A stretch of 18,405 nt of DNA, from positions 1 through 18,405 of the forward strand of contig JAJDTN010000292.1 in the NCBI GenBank assembly GCA_022827165.1, in the 5' to 3' direction. The DNA comes from Candidatus Latescibacterota bacterium (lineage in GTDB: Bacteria; Latescibacterota; UBA2968; UBA8231). The notes beneath the pieces are model-generated. The model did not search any database. It worked only from the letters and a program-made list of their open reading frames with translations, and had not been told where the DNA came from. Below, in pieces: positions 7,675 through 14,773 of the stretch; position 1 is the first letter of the stretch; each line of letters begins with the position of its first letter. The translations under genes and the position numbers were made by a program.

Positions 7675-9040
7675 AGGCGTCCATGGCGCCGTACTCGTGC
7701 AGCTTGTTGCGCAGGGTGCGGGTGCTGATGCCGAGCTGGGCCGCCGCCTCGGTGCGCTTGCCGCCGAGGGCTTCAAGGGTGCTCATGATCAGCCGCCTTT
7801 CCATCTCGTGCACGGTCAGGCCCACCTGCGAGGCCAGCTCCCCGGGAGAGCCGTCGGGCCCCTCCACCAGCTTGCGCGGGAAGTCCGCCGCCTTGAGCCG
7901 AGGCCCGGGGGAGACGACCACGGCGCGCTCCACGTAGTTCTCCAGCTCGCGCACGTTGCCTGGCCAGGGGTAGCGGCCGAGCAGCTCCAGGGCCTCTTCC
8001 TCCAGACCCTGGATGCCCTTGCCGTTCTCCTCGTTGAAGCGCTCGATGAAGGACAGCACCAGGGCCGGCACGTCCTCCGGACGCTCCCGCAGCGGCGGCA
8101 GTCCGATCTCGATCACGTTGAGGCGGTAGTAGAGGTCCTCGCGGAAGTTGCCCTCCTCCACCTCCCGGGCCAGATCCCGGTTGGTGGTGGCCACGATGCG
8201 CACGTCGACCTCGATCGTCTGGCTGCTGCCGACGCGCTCGAACTCGCGCTCCTGGAGCACGCGCAGCAGCTTCGCCTGCAGGGCCGGATCGATCTCGCTG
8301 ATCTCGTCCAGCAGCAGGGTCCCCCCGTGGGCCATCTCGAAGCGTCCCCGGGTCTGGCGGATGGCCCCGGTAAAAGCCCCTTTCTCGTGGCCGAAGAGCT
8401 CGCTCTCCATCAGGTCCCTCGGCAGGGCGGCGCAGTTCAGGCGGATGAAGGGACCGCCCGTCCGGGGGCTGTTGTAGTGCAGGGCCCGCGCCACGAGCTC
8501 CTTGCCCGTGCCGCTCTCCCCCGTGACCAGGACCGTGGCGCGGCTGTCGGCGACGGTGCGCACCAGGTCGAAGACCTGCACCATGGCCGGCGACTTGCCG
8601 ATCATGCTGCCAAAGCCGTAGCGGCTGCTCAACTCCGACCGCAGGCGCCGGTTCTCGCGCTCCGTGTCCTGCACCTTGAGGGCCTGCTCGACGACGATCT
8701 CCATCTCCTCCGGCGCCGATCCGTCCCCCTTGAGGACGTAGTTGTAGGCGCCGTTGCGCATGGCCCGCACGGCGTCGTCGATGGCGCCGTAGGCGGTCAT
8801 GAGGACCACCGTGAGCTCGGGCCATTGGGGCACCACCTTCTCGAGCAGCTCCAGGCCGCTCATGCCCGGCATCTTGATGTCGGACAGCATCAGATCGTAC
8901 TCCGCGCCTTCCAGCGCCTGCAGGGCGGCGGCGGCGGAACCCGCCGTGTCCACCTCGTAGCCCTGGCGCAGGAGGATCTCCTCGGTGCCGCTGCGCACGT
9001 ACGAGTCGTCGTCGACTACGAGGATCCGCTTTGCCGTCAT
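7646..9040 (-). CDS. NtrC-family sigma54-dependent response regulator
   Basis: The protein has 464 residues from the ATG at 9040, which overlaps the kinase stop codon as ATGA; a longer frame reading exists but lies inside the kinase gene. The receiver domain (1-120) has acidic residues D10-D12, phospho-acceptor D54 in LSDIKMPG, T82 and K104. The AAA+ domain (about 140-375) has Walker A GESGTGKE, a complete GAFTGA loop for sigma54 contact, Walker B-like LLLDEISEID, and FREDLYYRLNV. A Fis-type helix-turn-helix (about 420-455) contains TEAAAQLGISTRTLRNKL. So it should activate sigma54 promoters when phosphorylated by the adjoining kinase. The usual Lys-Pro after the last receiver strand is replaced by Lys-Gly-Asp (KGDGSAPEE). 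The regulon is unknown; I found no convincing sigma54 promoter in this window. Confidence 0.95.
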   Translation of the reverse strand: MTAKRILVVDDDSYVRSGTEEILLRQGYEVDTAGSAAAALQALEGAEYDLMLSDIKMPGMSGLELLEKVVPQWPELTVVLMTAYGAIDDAVRAMRNGAYNYVLKGDGSAPEEMEIVVEQALKVQDTERENRRLRSELSSRYGFGSMIGKSPAMVQVFDLVRTVADSRATVLVTGESGTGKELVARALHYNSPRTGGPFIRLNCAALPRDLMESELFGHEKGAFTGAIRQTRGRFEMAHGGTLLLDEISEIDPALQAKLLRVLQEREFERVGSSQTIEVDVRIVATTNRDLAREVEEGNFREDLYYRLNVIEIGLPPLRERPEDVPALVLSFIERFNEENGKGIQGLEEEALELLGRYPWPGNVRELENYVERAVVVSPGPRLKAADFPRKLVEGPDGSPGELASQVGLTVHEMERRLIMSTLEALGGKRTEAAAQLGISTRTLRNKLHEYGAMDAFKREAVAGG

Positions 9041-10326
9041 GAGTCCTTCCCTGGATTCGCCTGCCTGGGCAGGGCGATGGTGAAGCACGCCCCTTCCCCG
9101 GGGACGCTGTCCACGGTGAGGCGGCCGCCGTGGGCTTCGACGATCTTGCGGGAGGTCACCAGGCCCAGGCCGGTGCCGTCCTCCTTGGTGGTGAAGAAGG
9201 GGGTGAACAGCTTGTCGAGGATGTCGGCGGCGATGCCGGCGCCGGAGTCGCGAACGGAGACCCGGGCCCAGTCACCGTCCTGCCCGCGCACCTCGTCGAT
9301 CTTCAGGTCGATGGCGCCGCCTTCCGGCATGGCCTGGGCGGCGTTGAGGAGGAGGTTGAGGACGACCTGGCGGAAGCGCTCGACGTCGACCTGGCCCATG
9401 CAGGTACGGCTCGGGAAGTCGCGGCGGATGGTCACGCCGGGACTGCGGTCCTCGGCGTCCACCTCGAAGAAGGCCGCCGCCTCCTCCACGGCGACCGCCA
9501 GATCGACAGGCTGCGTGTTCAGGTTGAGGGGACGGGTATAGCTCAGCAGGCTGCTGACGATGCGGTTCAGCCGGGCCACGCCCTCGGTGATCTTGCCTAC
9601 CAGGCGCCGGTTGGGGTCGTCCGGCGCGAGGTCGCGCTCCAGCAGACTGGCGAAGCTGGCGATGCCGCCCAGGGGATTGCGGATCTCGTGGGCCACTGTG
9701 GCGGCCATCTCCCCGAGGGCGGCCAGGGTGTGCATGCGGCGCACCTGGCTCTCCAGGCGCTTGACCTCGGTCAGATCGGTGAAGACCTCGATGGCGCCCA
9801 GGACGTCGCCGTTGCCGTCGCGCACCACGGAGGTGCTGAAGCCTAGAGGGATCGAGCGGCCATCGGGGAGGCGCAGGTCCTTCTCCCGGTTCTGCAGGCT
9901 CTCGCCCTTGTCGAGAGTGTGGAGGACCGACTCCTCCCTCTCTTCCGGGCGACCCATGACCTCCTCGTAGGCGAGGCCCAGGACCTCGTCCTGCGACCGG
10001 CCCGTGATCGTCTCGGCGGTGCGGTTGAAGAGGGCGATGCGGCGGTCCAGGCCGAGGACGAGCAGGCCTCCGGTCATGCTCTCGAGGATGTTGTTCAGAA
10101 AGTTGCTGACCCGATCCTTCTCCTCGAGGCTGTCCCGCAGCTCCCGGTTGGTCTCCTCCAGGCGCATGTTGAGGAACTCGAACCGTTCCTCTAGCTGCCT
10201 GTAGGCCTCCACGTAGCGGCGCGCCGTGTCCTCGAAGAGCGAGGACGAAGCGGCGAAGGCCTCCTCGAGAGGCATGTCCGCATGGAGCTGGAGCACGCTC
10301 TGGGGGGCGGGATCGGACGAGGCCAT
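9037..10326 (-). CDS. Soluble PAS-domain sensor histidine kinase
   Basis: The protein has 429 residues from the ATG at 10326, preferred because AAGGAG lies 4 bases upstream; an ATG at 10341 would add five residues without a ribosome site. No membrane segment is seen, so sensing is probably cytoplasmic. An N-terminal coiled coil (about 35-75, Glu/Arg-rich) leads into a PAS domain (about 76-185, LGLDRRIALFNRTAE), then the HisKA helix with phospho-acceptor H213 (TVAHEIRNPLGG), N328 in the N box, and ATP-lid motifs DSGAGI (360-365) and GTGLGL (384-389). It feeds the overlapping NtrC-type regulator. The soluble coiled-coil plus PAS plan resembles kinases such as FleS/FlrB or NtrB, but no flagellar or nitrogen genes are nearby, so the signal is unknown. 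Confidence 0.93.
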   Translation of the reverse strand: MASSDPAPQSVLQLHADMPLEEAFAASSSLFEDTARRYVEAYRQLEERFEFLNMRLEETNRELRDSLEEKDRVSNFLNNILESMTGGLLVLGLDRRIALFNRTAETITGRSQDEVLGLAYEEVMGRPEEREESVLHTLDKGESLQNREKDLRLPDGRSIPLGFSTSVVRDGNGDVLGAIEVFTDLTEVKRLESQVRRMHTLAALGEMAATVAHEIRNPLGGIASFASLLERDLAPDDPNRRLVGKITEGVARLNRIVSSLLSYTRPLNLNTQPVDLAVAVEEAAAFFEVDAEDRSPGVTIRRDFPSRTCMGQVDVERFRQVVLNLLLNAAQAMPEGGAIDLKIDEVRGQDGDWARVSVRDSGAGIAADILDKLFTPFFTTKEDGTGLGLVTSRKIVEAHGGRLTVDSVPGEGACFTIALPRQANPGKDS

Positions 10327-10465
10327 CGCGCTCCTTGCCATCCGCCGGCGGAGGGACCGCGGCCAGCGGCTCGGCTGCTTCTCCGCGGCGGCCCGGAGGG
10401 GCCGTCGCGGCGCCGGTGCAAAGGGGATGGCCGGGCCCGGGGGAGGGGCCCGCTCGCTGCGAATG

Positions 10466-10486
10466 GGAGGGCTTCGGTAGCCCTCC
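10466..10486 (-). terminator. Hairpin after the omega-like gene
   Basis: On the minus strand GGAGGGCT, loop ACCGA, AGCCCTCC forms a perfect 8-bp stem starting 5 bases after the stop codon. No U-rich run follows (CATTCGC), so it may stabilise the 3' end or work with Rho rather than act as a classical terminator. Confidence 0.5.
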
Positions 10487-10491
10487 GGCCT

Positions 10492-10746
10492 TCAGCCCTC
10501 GGGGGTGGAGGGCGGCTCCGCGGGGCCTTCCTCGTTGACGACGATGCGGCCGTCGGAGTAGTCGTTGAGGGCGCCCACGGTCGGGTTCGGCGTGTCGATC
10601 TCGGAACCTTCGGGAACCTGTCGGAAGCGGCTGTTGATCTCGCGCGCCCGTTGGGAGAGGGCGCGGCAGGCGGCGTAGGAGTTGTCGGTGCCTTCCAGGC
10701 TGAAGTCGACCTCGCGGTTGAACATCGTGCGCTGCGCGTCGGGCAT
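10492..10746 (-). CDS. rpoZ: RNA polymerase omega-subunit-like protein
   Basis: The protein has 84 residues from an ATG with GGGAG 7 bases upstream. The pattern DNSYAACRALSQRAREIN followed by NPTVGALNDYSDGRIVV matches the plan of omega: a helix reading N(R/K)(F/Y)...A.RAR.(I/L)N and a later (K/N)P...AL.E...G.I segment. Omega binds the beta-prime subunit and aids RNA polymerase assembly. The N terminus (PDAQRTMFNREVDFSLE) differs from E. coli omega, and the C-terminal tail is Pro/Glu-rich. It lies 61 bases after the DUF1684 gene on the same strand and before a hairpin. The main doubt is divergence: identity to well-studied omega proteins would be low, and the usual gmk neighbour is absent. Confidence 0.68.
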   Translation of the reverse strand: MPDAQRTMFNREVDFSLEGTDNSYAACRALSQRAREINSRFRQVPEGSEIDTPNPTVGALNDYSDGRIVVNEEGPAEPPSTPEG

Positions 10747-10807
10747 GCGAATCTCCCTTGTGTGAGTCAACAAGATGCTTCCACTGTTGAACTTAGGGCC
10801 ATCCGCA

Positions 10808-11425
10808 TCACTTAGCAAGATCGGGACTAGCAAGATCGGGACCAGGATTCCGCTCGCCGGCGCGGACGGCGAAGGGCAGCCGGTTGTGCTCCGGCGGCAG
10901 GGGGCAGATGTACTCGGGATTGTAGGCGCAGAACGGGTTGTAGGCGCGGTTGAAGTCCAGCACCCAGGTGCCGGCCTCGTCCGCGGCGACCGGCACGTAG
11001 CGGCCCGCCCCGTAGGTCTGCACGCCGTTGGTCTCGTCGGTGAAGAACACGCTGAGGCCGGGGTCCTGATCGCTGCCGTAGACCTCCAGCCGGTACGACC
11101 GTCCTCCGTGCTCGAAGAGGAAGCGCCCGATGCGCTGTACCACGGTGGTGGCCCCGGCGCTGTCGGGCATCGGCAGGCGCCGTACTCGCCCGTAGCGGTG
11201 GAACTCCCCCGGGATGCGCCATGCCGGGTCCACCGGGAAGTAGCGCAGGCCGAGGAAGGAGGCCGCGTCCTCCGGCCGCAGCGGCGATTCTGGACCGTGG
11301 CGGAGAAGGCTGTCCTTCCGGGCTCGCGTCGCCTCGATCTCCTCGATGAGGGCCTCTCCGCCACCCGGGGCCGCGCCGGCCCCACCGGCGCCGGCGAGGA
11401 CCAGCCCCAGAAGGACGAGGAGCAC
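10808..11425 (-). CDS. DUF1684-family secreted protein
   Basis: The gene encodes 205 residues from a GTG at 11425, chosen because GGAG lies 6 bases upstream and it begins directly at a signal-peptide-like segment (LLVLLGLVLAGAGGAGA, cleavage near residue 18). An in-frame ATG at 11500 would overlap the start codon of the divergent gene and lacks a ribosome site. The DUF1684 core is clear: LRYFPVDPAWRI (60-71), FFTDETNG.QTYGAGRY (127-143) and the signature VLDFNRAYNPFCAYNPEY (155-172) with CPLPPEHNRLPF (174-185). The biochemical role of the family is not established. The last residues come from a 15-base tandem duplication (DLASPDLAK). It is followed on the same strand by the omega-like gene. 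Confidence 0.87.
   Translation of the reverse strand: MLLVLLGLVLAGAGGAGAAPGGGEALIEEIEATRARKDSLLRHGPESPLRPEDAASFLGLRYFPVDPAWRIPGEFHRYGRVRRLPMPDSAGATTVVQRIGRFLFEHGGRSYRLEVYGSDQDPGLSVFFTDETNGVQTYGAGRYVPVAADEAGTWVLDFNRAYNPFCAYNPEYICPLPPEHNRLPFAVRAGERNPGPDLASPDLAK
10813..10842 (-). repeat. Exact 15-base tandem duplication at the end of the DUF1684 gene
   Basis: On the plus strand TAGCAAGATCGGGAC occurs twice in a row (10813-10827, 10828-10842) without a mismatch. It is in frame with the DUF1684 gene and repeats the residues around DLASP just before the stop. Confidence 0.9.
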
Positions 11426-11437
11426 CCACCGCTCCGA

Positions 11438-11466
11438 TTGACGCTCGTCGGACGCGGGGGTTAATT
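11438..11466 (+). promoter_or_regulatory. Possible promoter of the SDR gene
   Basis: TTGACG (11438-11443), 17 bases, then TTAATT (11461-11466; GTTAAT one base earlier fits slightly better). This is the only AT-rich spot in the 73 bases between the divergent DUF1684 and SDR genes, and it would give a leader of about 25 bases. Confidence 0.4.
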
Positions 11467-11498
11467 CGCCGCCGCCGGCAGCCGGAAAGGGGATACGC

Positions 11499-12272
11499 AT
11501 GAAACTGGAGGATCGCGTCGCCATCGTTACCGGAGGCAGCTCCGGCATCGGCCGGGGGATTTGCCTGGAGTTCGCCCGCGAAGGAGCGCGCGTGGTGGTG
11601 TCCGACCTCCGCGAAGCCCCGAAGAAGGGGCGGTACCACGAGCAGGACACCACGACCCCCACGACGGAGGAACTCGCAAAGATCGGCGGGAGGTCACATT
11701 TCGTCCAGACGGACATGGCCGACGAAGGCGCGGTGCGGAACCTCGTGGACGAGGCGGTGAGCACCTTCGGCAGCCTCGACATCATCGTCAACAACGCCGG
11801 CATCCACATCCCCGGCGACACCCAGGGGCTCGGCGCCGCCCAGTGGGACCGGGTGGTGGCCGTCAACCTCCGGGGCCCCTTCCTGCTGACGAAGTACGCC
11901 GTGCCTCACTTGGAGCGGTCGCCCGCCGGCCGCGTCATCAACATCGGGTCGGTCAATTCCTTCGCCGGCGGCGGCGGTCCCGCCTACGCGCCGGCCAAGG
12001 CGGGGATCGTCAACCTCACCAGGGACACCGCCGTGGAGCTCGCCGGCCGCGGCATCACGGCCAACGCCGTCTGCCCCGGGTACATCGAGACGGCGATCCA
12101 GGACTACCTGACACCGGAGCAGATCGAGGCCAGCCGCCAGGCCACCCCGCTGCCCCGCTTCGGCCGGCCCCGCGACATCGGCCGGGCCTGCGTGTTCTTC
12201 GCCTCCGACGACGCCGAGTGGATCACCGGCACGGCCCTGCCCGTGGACGGGGGCTGGCTGGCGCCGATCTGA
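11499..12272 (+). CDS. Short-chain dehydrogenase/reductase (classical SDR)
   Basis: The protein has 257 residues, normal for classical SDRs, from an ATG preceded by AAAGGGG 7 bases upstream. It shows the cofactor motif TGGSSGIG (11-18), an Asp at 36 after the second strand that suggests NAD(H) preference, NNAG (98-101), catalytic Ser151 in INIGSVNSF, Tyr163 and Lys167 in YAPAK, and the C-terminal GTALPVDGGW. An insert after strand two (about 42-60, KKGRYHEQDTTTPTTEEL) is longer than in FabG, so a polyol, sugar or cyclic alcohol dehydrogenase is more likely than fatty acid synthesis. Possible substrates cannot be separated by sequence alone. It is transcribed divergently from the DUF1684 gene. 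Confidence 0.92.
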   Translation: MKLEDRVAIVTGGSSGIGRGICLEFAREGARVVVSDLREAPKKGRYHEQDTTTPTTEELAKIGGRSHFVQTDMADEGAVRNLVDEAVSTFGSLDIIVNNAGIHIPGDTQGLGAAQWDRVVAVNLRGPFLLTKYAVPHLERSPAGRVINIGSVNSFAGGGGPAYAPAKAGIVNLTRDTAVELAGRGITANAVCPGYIETAIQDYLTPEQIEASRQATPLPRFGRPRDIGRACVFFASDDAEWITGTALPVDGGWLAPI

Positions 12273-12356
12273 CACCTGCCCTCCCCTGCAGATCGAACCC
12301 GAGCCCCCGTAGTCCCCCCTGCCGACTGCGTCAGGCGCCTTGTACACAAACCCCCG

Positions 12357-12375
12357 GCAGCCGATGTTCGGCTGC
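12357..12375 (+). terminator. Hairpin downstream of the SDR gene
   Basis: GCAGCCGA, loop TGT, TCGGCTGC gives a perfect 8-bp stem 84 bases after the SDR stop, followed by TTCTCGG. The U run is poor. A smaller stem CCGGA/TCCGG follows at 12390-12403. This 281-base gap (12273-12553) has no credible gene; it holds these hairpins and the promoter of the next gene. Confidence 0.4.
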
Positions 12376-12456
12376 TTCTCGGAGTTCTTCCGGAAACGTC
12401 CGGTGAGGGTTGGCCTCCCCCGCATGGTCCCCCCCCAAGCCGACGCCGAACCCGGA

Positions 12457-12484
12457 TTGACACCGCCGACCCGGGGTCTACATT
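12457..12484 (+). promoter_or_regulatory. Sigma70-type promoter of the YjbQ-domain gene
   Basis: TTGACA (12457-12462), a 16-base spacer, then TACATT (12479-12484). Transcription would start near 12491, giving a leader of about 60 bases. Confidence 0.55.
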
Positions 12485-12499
12485 GGCCTGTCAGTCGAA

Positions 12500-12519
12500 G
12501 GGGACCGGCATCCGTCCCC
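12500..12519 (+). other. Leader hairpin before the YjbQ-domain gene
   Basis: GGGGAC, an 8-base loop, GTCCCC forms a 6-bp stem inside the predicted leader, ending 34 bases before the ATG. It could be structural only. Confidence 0.35.
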
Positions 12520-12553
12520 GCACGCTCCCCGGCGCACGACCGACGAGCCGCCC

Positions 12554-13651
12554 ATGATTCTGGTGAACCGGCACACCCGGGCCGGTGAAGCCCCCTTCCG
12601 GGCCACTCTCCGCATCGAGCCCGCCTCCCGCGTCGACCTGATCGACGTGAGGGGCAAGCTCCGCGAGGAGTTCGGCTCCGAGTTCACCCGTTTCCCCCGG
12701 GCCCTGTACATCTCCGATCACACCACGGCCGGCTACCTGGACCAGCGCCTGGCCGAGGTCTTCGACCACGACGGCGCCACCATCCAGGACTACCTCAAGC
12801 TCTTCCAGAAGCTCTTCCCCCCAGACGCAGGCTACGTCCACGACGAGCTGCACCGCCGCACCGAGCTCTCCGACAAGGAGCGCGCCACCGAGCCCCGCAA
12901 CGCCGACTCCCATCTGACCTTCATGGGAGGAGGGCTCCACACCTCCACCTCCTACGAACTCAAGGGCGACGAGCCCGTGTGGTTCGTGGAACTGGACGGA
13001 GTCCACGTTGGCGGCACCCGGCAGCGACGTACCACGGTCATCGCCTACAAGGGCGAGGAGGAGGTGGCCCGCATGCAGGTGCCGGTGGCGGCCTCGCCCC
13101 ACGCCATCGACGCCCAGAACCTGCGCGACCCCGCTCTCGGCTTCATCGGCCAGCTGGAGAGTCTGGCGCGCGACCACAAGGTCTCTTTCGGCCGCTTCGA
13201 CATCTCCCTGCCCGCCGGCGACCGCGACGCCGGCCTCACGGTGAACGAGTACGAGACGCTGCTCATGACCCACGACTTGCGGGAGGTCCTCGCCAACCCC
13301 TTCCGCTACATGGCGCGCATGGGCCGGGGCGCCCTCCAGGTTCCCCGGAGCATACCCGCCAAGGCCCTCAACTACGCCCAGTACGACGCGGTGCAGATTT
13401 TCAACACGCTCCTCGACCGCGCCGGCATGCGTCACTCGATGGTGGAGAGAGTGGTCAACCGGGCGCTGGCGGTCCCGGTCTCCCATTTCCTGCGGATGAA
13501 GCGGGGGATCAGCCTGCCGGTCCTCGACCGCAAGTCCACCGGCGCCGGCGAGATCGGCTGGGGCACCTACCAGAGCCCCATCCTGGTGCAGTGGAACGAG
13601 CCCGGGGGCTCCTCGCGGGTGCTGGACGTGCGGTTGTTCCGTTTCGTGTAG
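12554..13651 (+). CDS. YjbQ-family (UPF0047) domain protein with an extra C-terminal domain
   Basis: The protein has 365 residues. Residues 1 to about 172 carry the marks of YjbQ/UPF0047: SDHTTAG (54-60), YVHDELHRRTE (94-104), NADSHLTFMGGG (116-127) and the segment GVHVGGTRQRRTTVIAY (149-165) that replaces the usual G.x.LG.WQ. The YjbQ fold normally makes up the whole protein (about 130-140 residues, trimeric, linked to a minor thiamine phosphate synthase activity). Here about 190 residues follow (175-365), rich in helices, with conserved-looking FGRFDISLPAGDRDAG, RYMARMGRGALQVPRSIP and a terminal VLDVRLFRFV; I cannot assign them to a family. No strong ribosome site precedes the ATG. It is convergent with the dehydrogenase gene at 13664. 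The function is uncertain. Confidence 0.72.
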   Translation: MILVNRHTRAGEAPFRATLRIEPASRVDLIDVRGKLREEFGSEFTRFPRALYISDHTTAGYLDQRLAEVFDHDGATIQDYLKLFQKLFPPDAGYVHDELHRRTELSDKERATEPRNADSHLTFMGGGLHTSTSYELKGDEPVWFVELDGVHVGGTRQRRTTVIAYKGEEEVARMQVPVAASPHAIDAQNLRDPALGFIGQLESLARDHKVSFGRFDISLPAGDRDAGLTVNEYETLLMTHDLREVLANPFRYMARMGRGALQVPRSIPAKALNYAQYDAVQIFNTLLDRAGMRHSMVERVVNRALAVPVSHFLRMKRGISLPVLDRKSTGAGEIGWGTYQSPILVQWNEPGGSSRVLDVRLFRFV

Positions 13652-13663
13652 AGCCTGCCGCCT

Positions 13664-14773
13664 TCACGGCTTCACCACCGCCCGGGTCACCGCCGTCGCC
13701 CGGTCCCGCCCGAACCACTCCGCCCTCTCGAAGGCGGTGTTGATCTCCTCCAGACCGAAGCTGTGGGACATGAGATCGGCCAGCGGATACCGGCCGCGGG
13801 CGCGCTCCAGCATCTCCAGTGCCGCCGGCAGCAGGCGCGGGCTGTAGAAGGAGACCGGGACGATGTACTTGATGCCGTGGAGCACCCGGTTGATGTCGAT
13901 CTCCACCATCGAGTGCCTGGAGATGTTGCCGATCTCGATGTAGCGGCCCCCCGGCCGCAGCATCTCCAAACCCTCGGGCACGACGCCGGGGAAGCCCACC
14001 ACTTCGACCACGGTGTCGGCCCCCGAGCGGCCGCCGCCGGCCCACTCCTTCACTTGGGCGATGCGGTCCTGCGGGTCGGTGATCTCGTTGATGTCGATGG
14101 TGTAGTCGGCGCCGCACCGGCGGGCCAGCTCCAGACGCGGTGGCTGCCCGTCGATGGCGATGATGGGACCGGCGCCGCGCTCGCGGGCATAGGCGATGCC
14201 GTAGAGGCCGAGCCCTCCCGCCCCCTGGAAGACGACGGCGTCCCCGGCCCGTGGGTTGGAGCGCTCGATCCCCTCCATCACCGTGGCGGCGGCGCAGTTG
14301 ACGGAGGTCAGGGCGTCGTCCGGCAGGTCCGAGTCGACGCGGAAGACGAAGCTCCCCGGCCTGACGTACCAGAAGTCGGCGAAGCCGCCGTGGCAGTAGG
14401 GCCACTCCTCCACCGGACGGACGATCTCGAAGTTGTGGAGGCAGTCGGTGAACTCGCCGCGGATGCAGTGGTAGCAGCGGTGGCAGGGGGTGAAGTAGCT
14501 GAAAATCACCCGGTCTCCCTCCTTCAGGGGCCGCTCCAGGTGATCGGTGGAGACCCGCGAGCCCAGGGAGTGGACGCGCCCCACCAGCTCGTGGCCGTGG
14601 ACGCAGCCGTGCATGCGTATGTCCCCGCGCCACAGGTGCAGGTCGGAACCGCACACGCCGCATCCGGTAACTCTCACCAGGATGCCTCCGGGCTCGACCT
14701 CGGGCGCCGGCAGCTCCCGGATCTCGAAGCGGTAGTCGTCGACGAGCACCGCCGCCCGTCCGCGCTCAGCCAC
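13664..14773 (-). CDS. Zinc-dependent medium-chain alcohol/polyol dehydrogenase
   Basis: The gene encodes 369 residues from a GTG at 14773 with GGAGG 6 bases upstream; it overlaps the previous gene's stop by 8 bases. The catalytic zinc site is C41 in GCGVCGSD with H61 and E62 in GHELVG. The structural zinc loop is complete, with C97, C100, C103 and C111 (PCHRCYHCIRGEFTDC). The nucleotide-binding domain shows VVFQGAGGLGLYGIAYA. This matches MDR-family enzymes such as threonine or sorbitol dehydrogenases acting on alcohols or polyols with NAD(P). The operon with transaldolase suggests carbohydrate metabolism, but the substrate is open. Confidence 0.92.
   Translation of the reverse strand: MAERGRAAVLVDDYRFEIRELPAPEVEPGGILVRVTGCGVCGSDLHLWRGDIRMHGCVHGHELVGRVHSLGSRVSTDHLERPLKEGDRVIFSYFTPCHRCYHCIRGEFTDCLHNFEIVRPVEEWPYCHGGFADFWYVRPGSFVFRVDSDLPDDALTSVNCAAATVMEGIERSNPRAGDAVVFQGAGGLGLYGIAYARERGAGPIIAIDGQPPRLELARRCGADYTIDINEITDPQDRIAQVKEWAGGGRSGADTVVEVVGFPGVVPEGLEMLRPGGRYIEIGNISRHSMVEIDINRVLHGIKYIVPVSFYSPRLLPAALEMLERARGRYPLADLMSHSFGLEEINTAFERAEWFGRDRATAVTRAVVKP

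Noticed and set aside
7697..9541. 614-codon plus-strand open frame
   Set aside because: Antisense shadow of the response regulator and kinase genes, which carry complete motif sets.
10417..10433. Sigma54-like site on the minus strand upstream of the kinase gene (GGCCATCCCCTTTGCA)
   Set aside because: The distance between GG and GC is 11 bases instead of the required 10, and the -24 box is poor.
11426..11500. 25-residue N-terminal extension of the DUF1684 protein from an ATG at 11500
   Set aside because: It would share its start codon bases with the divergent SDR gene, lacks a ribosome site, and would place extra residues ahead of the signal peptide.
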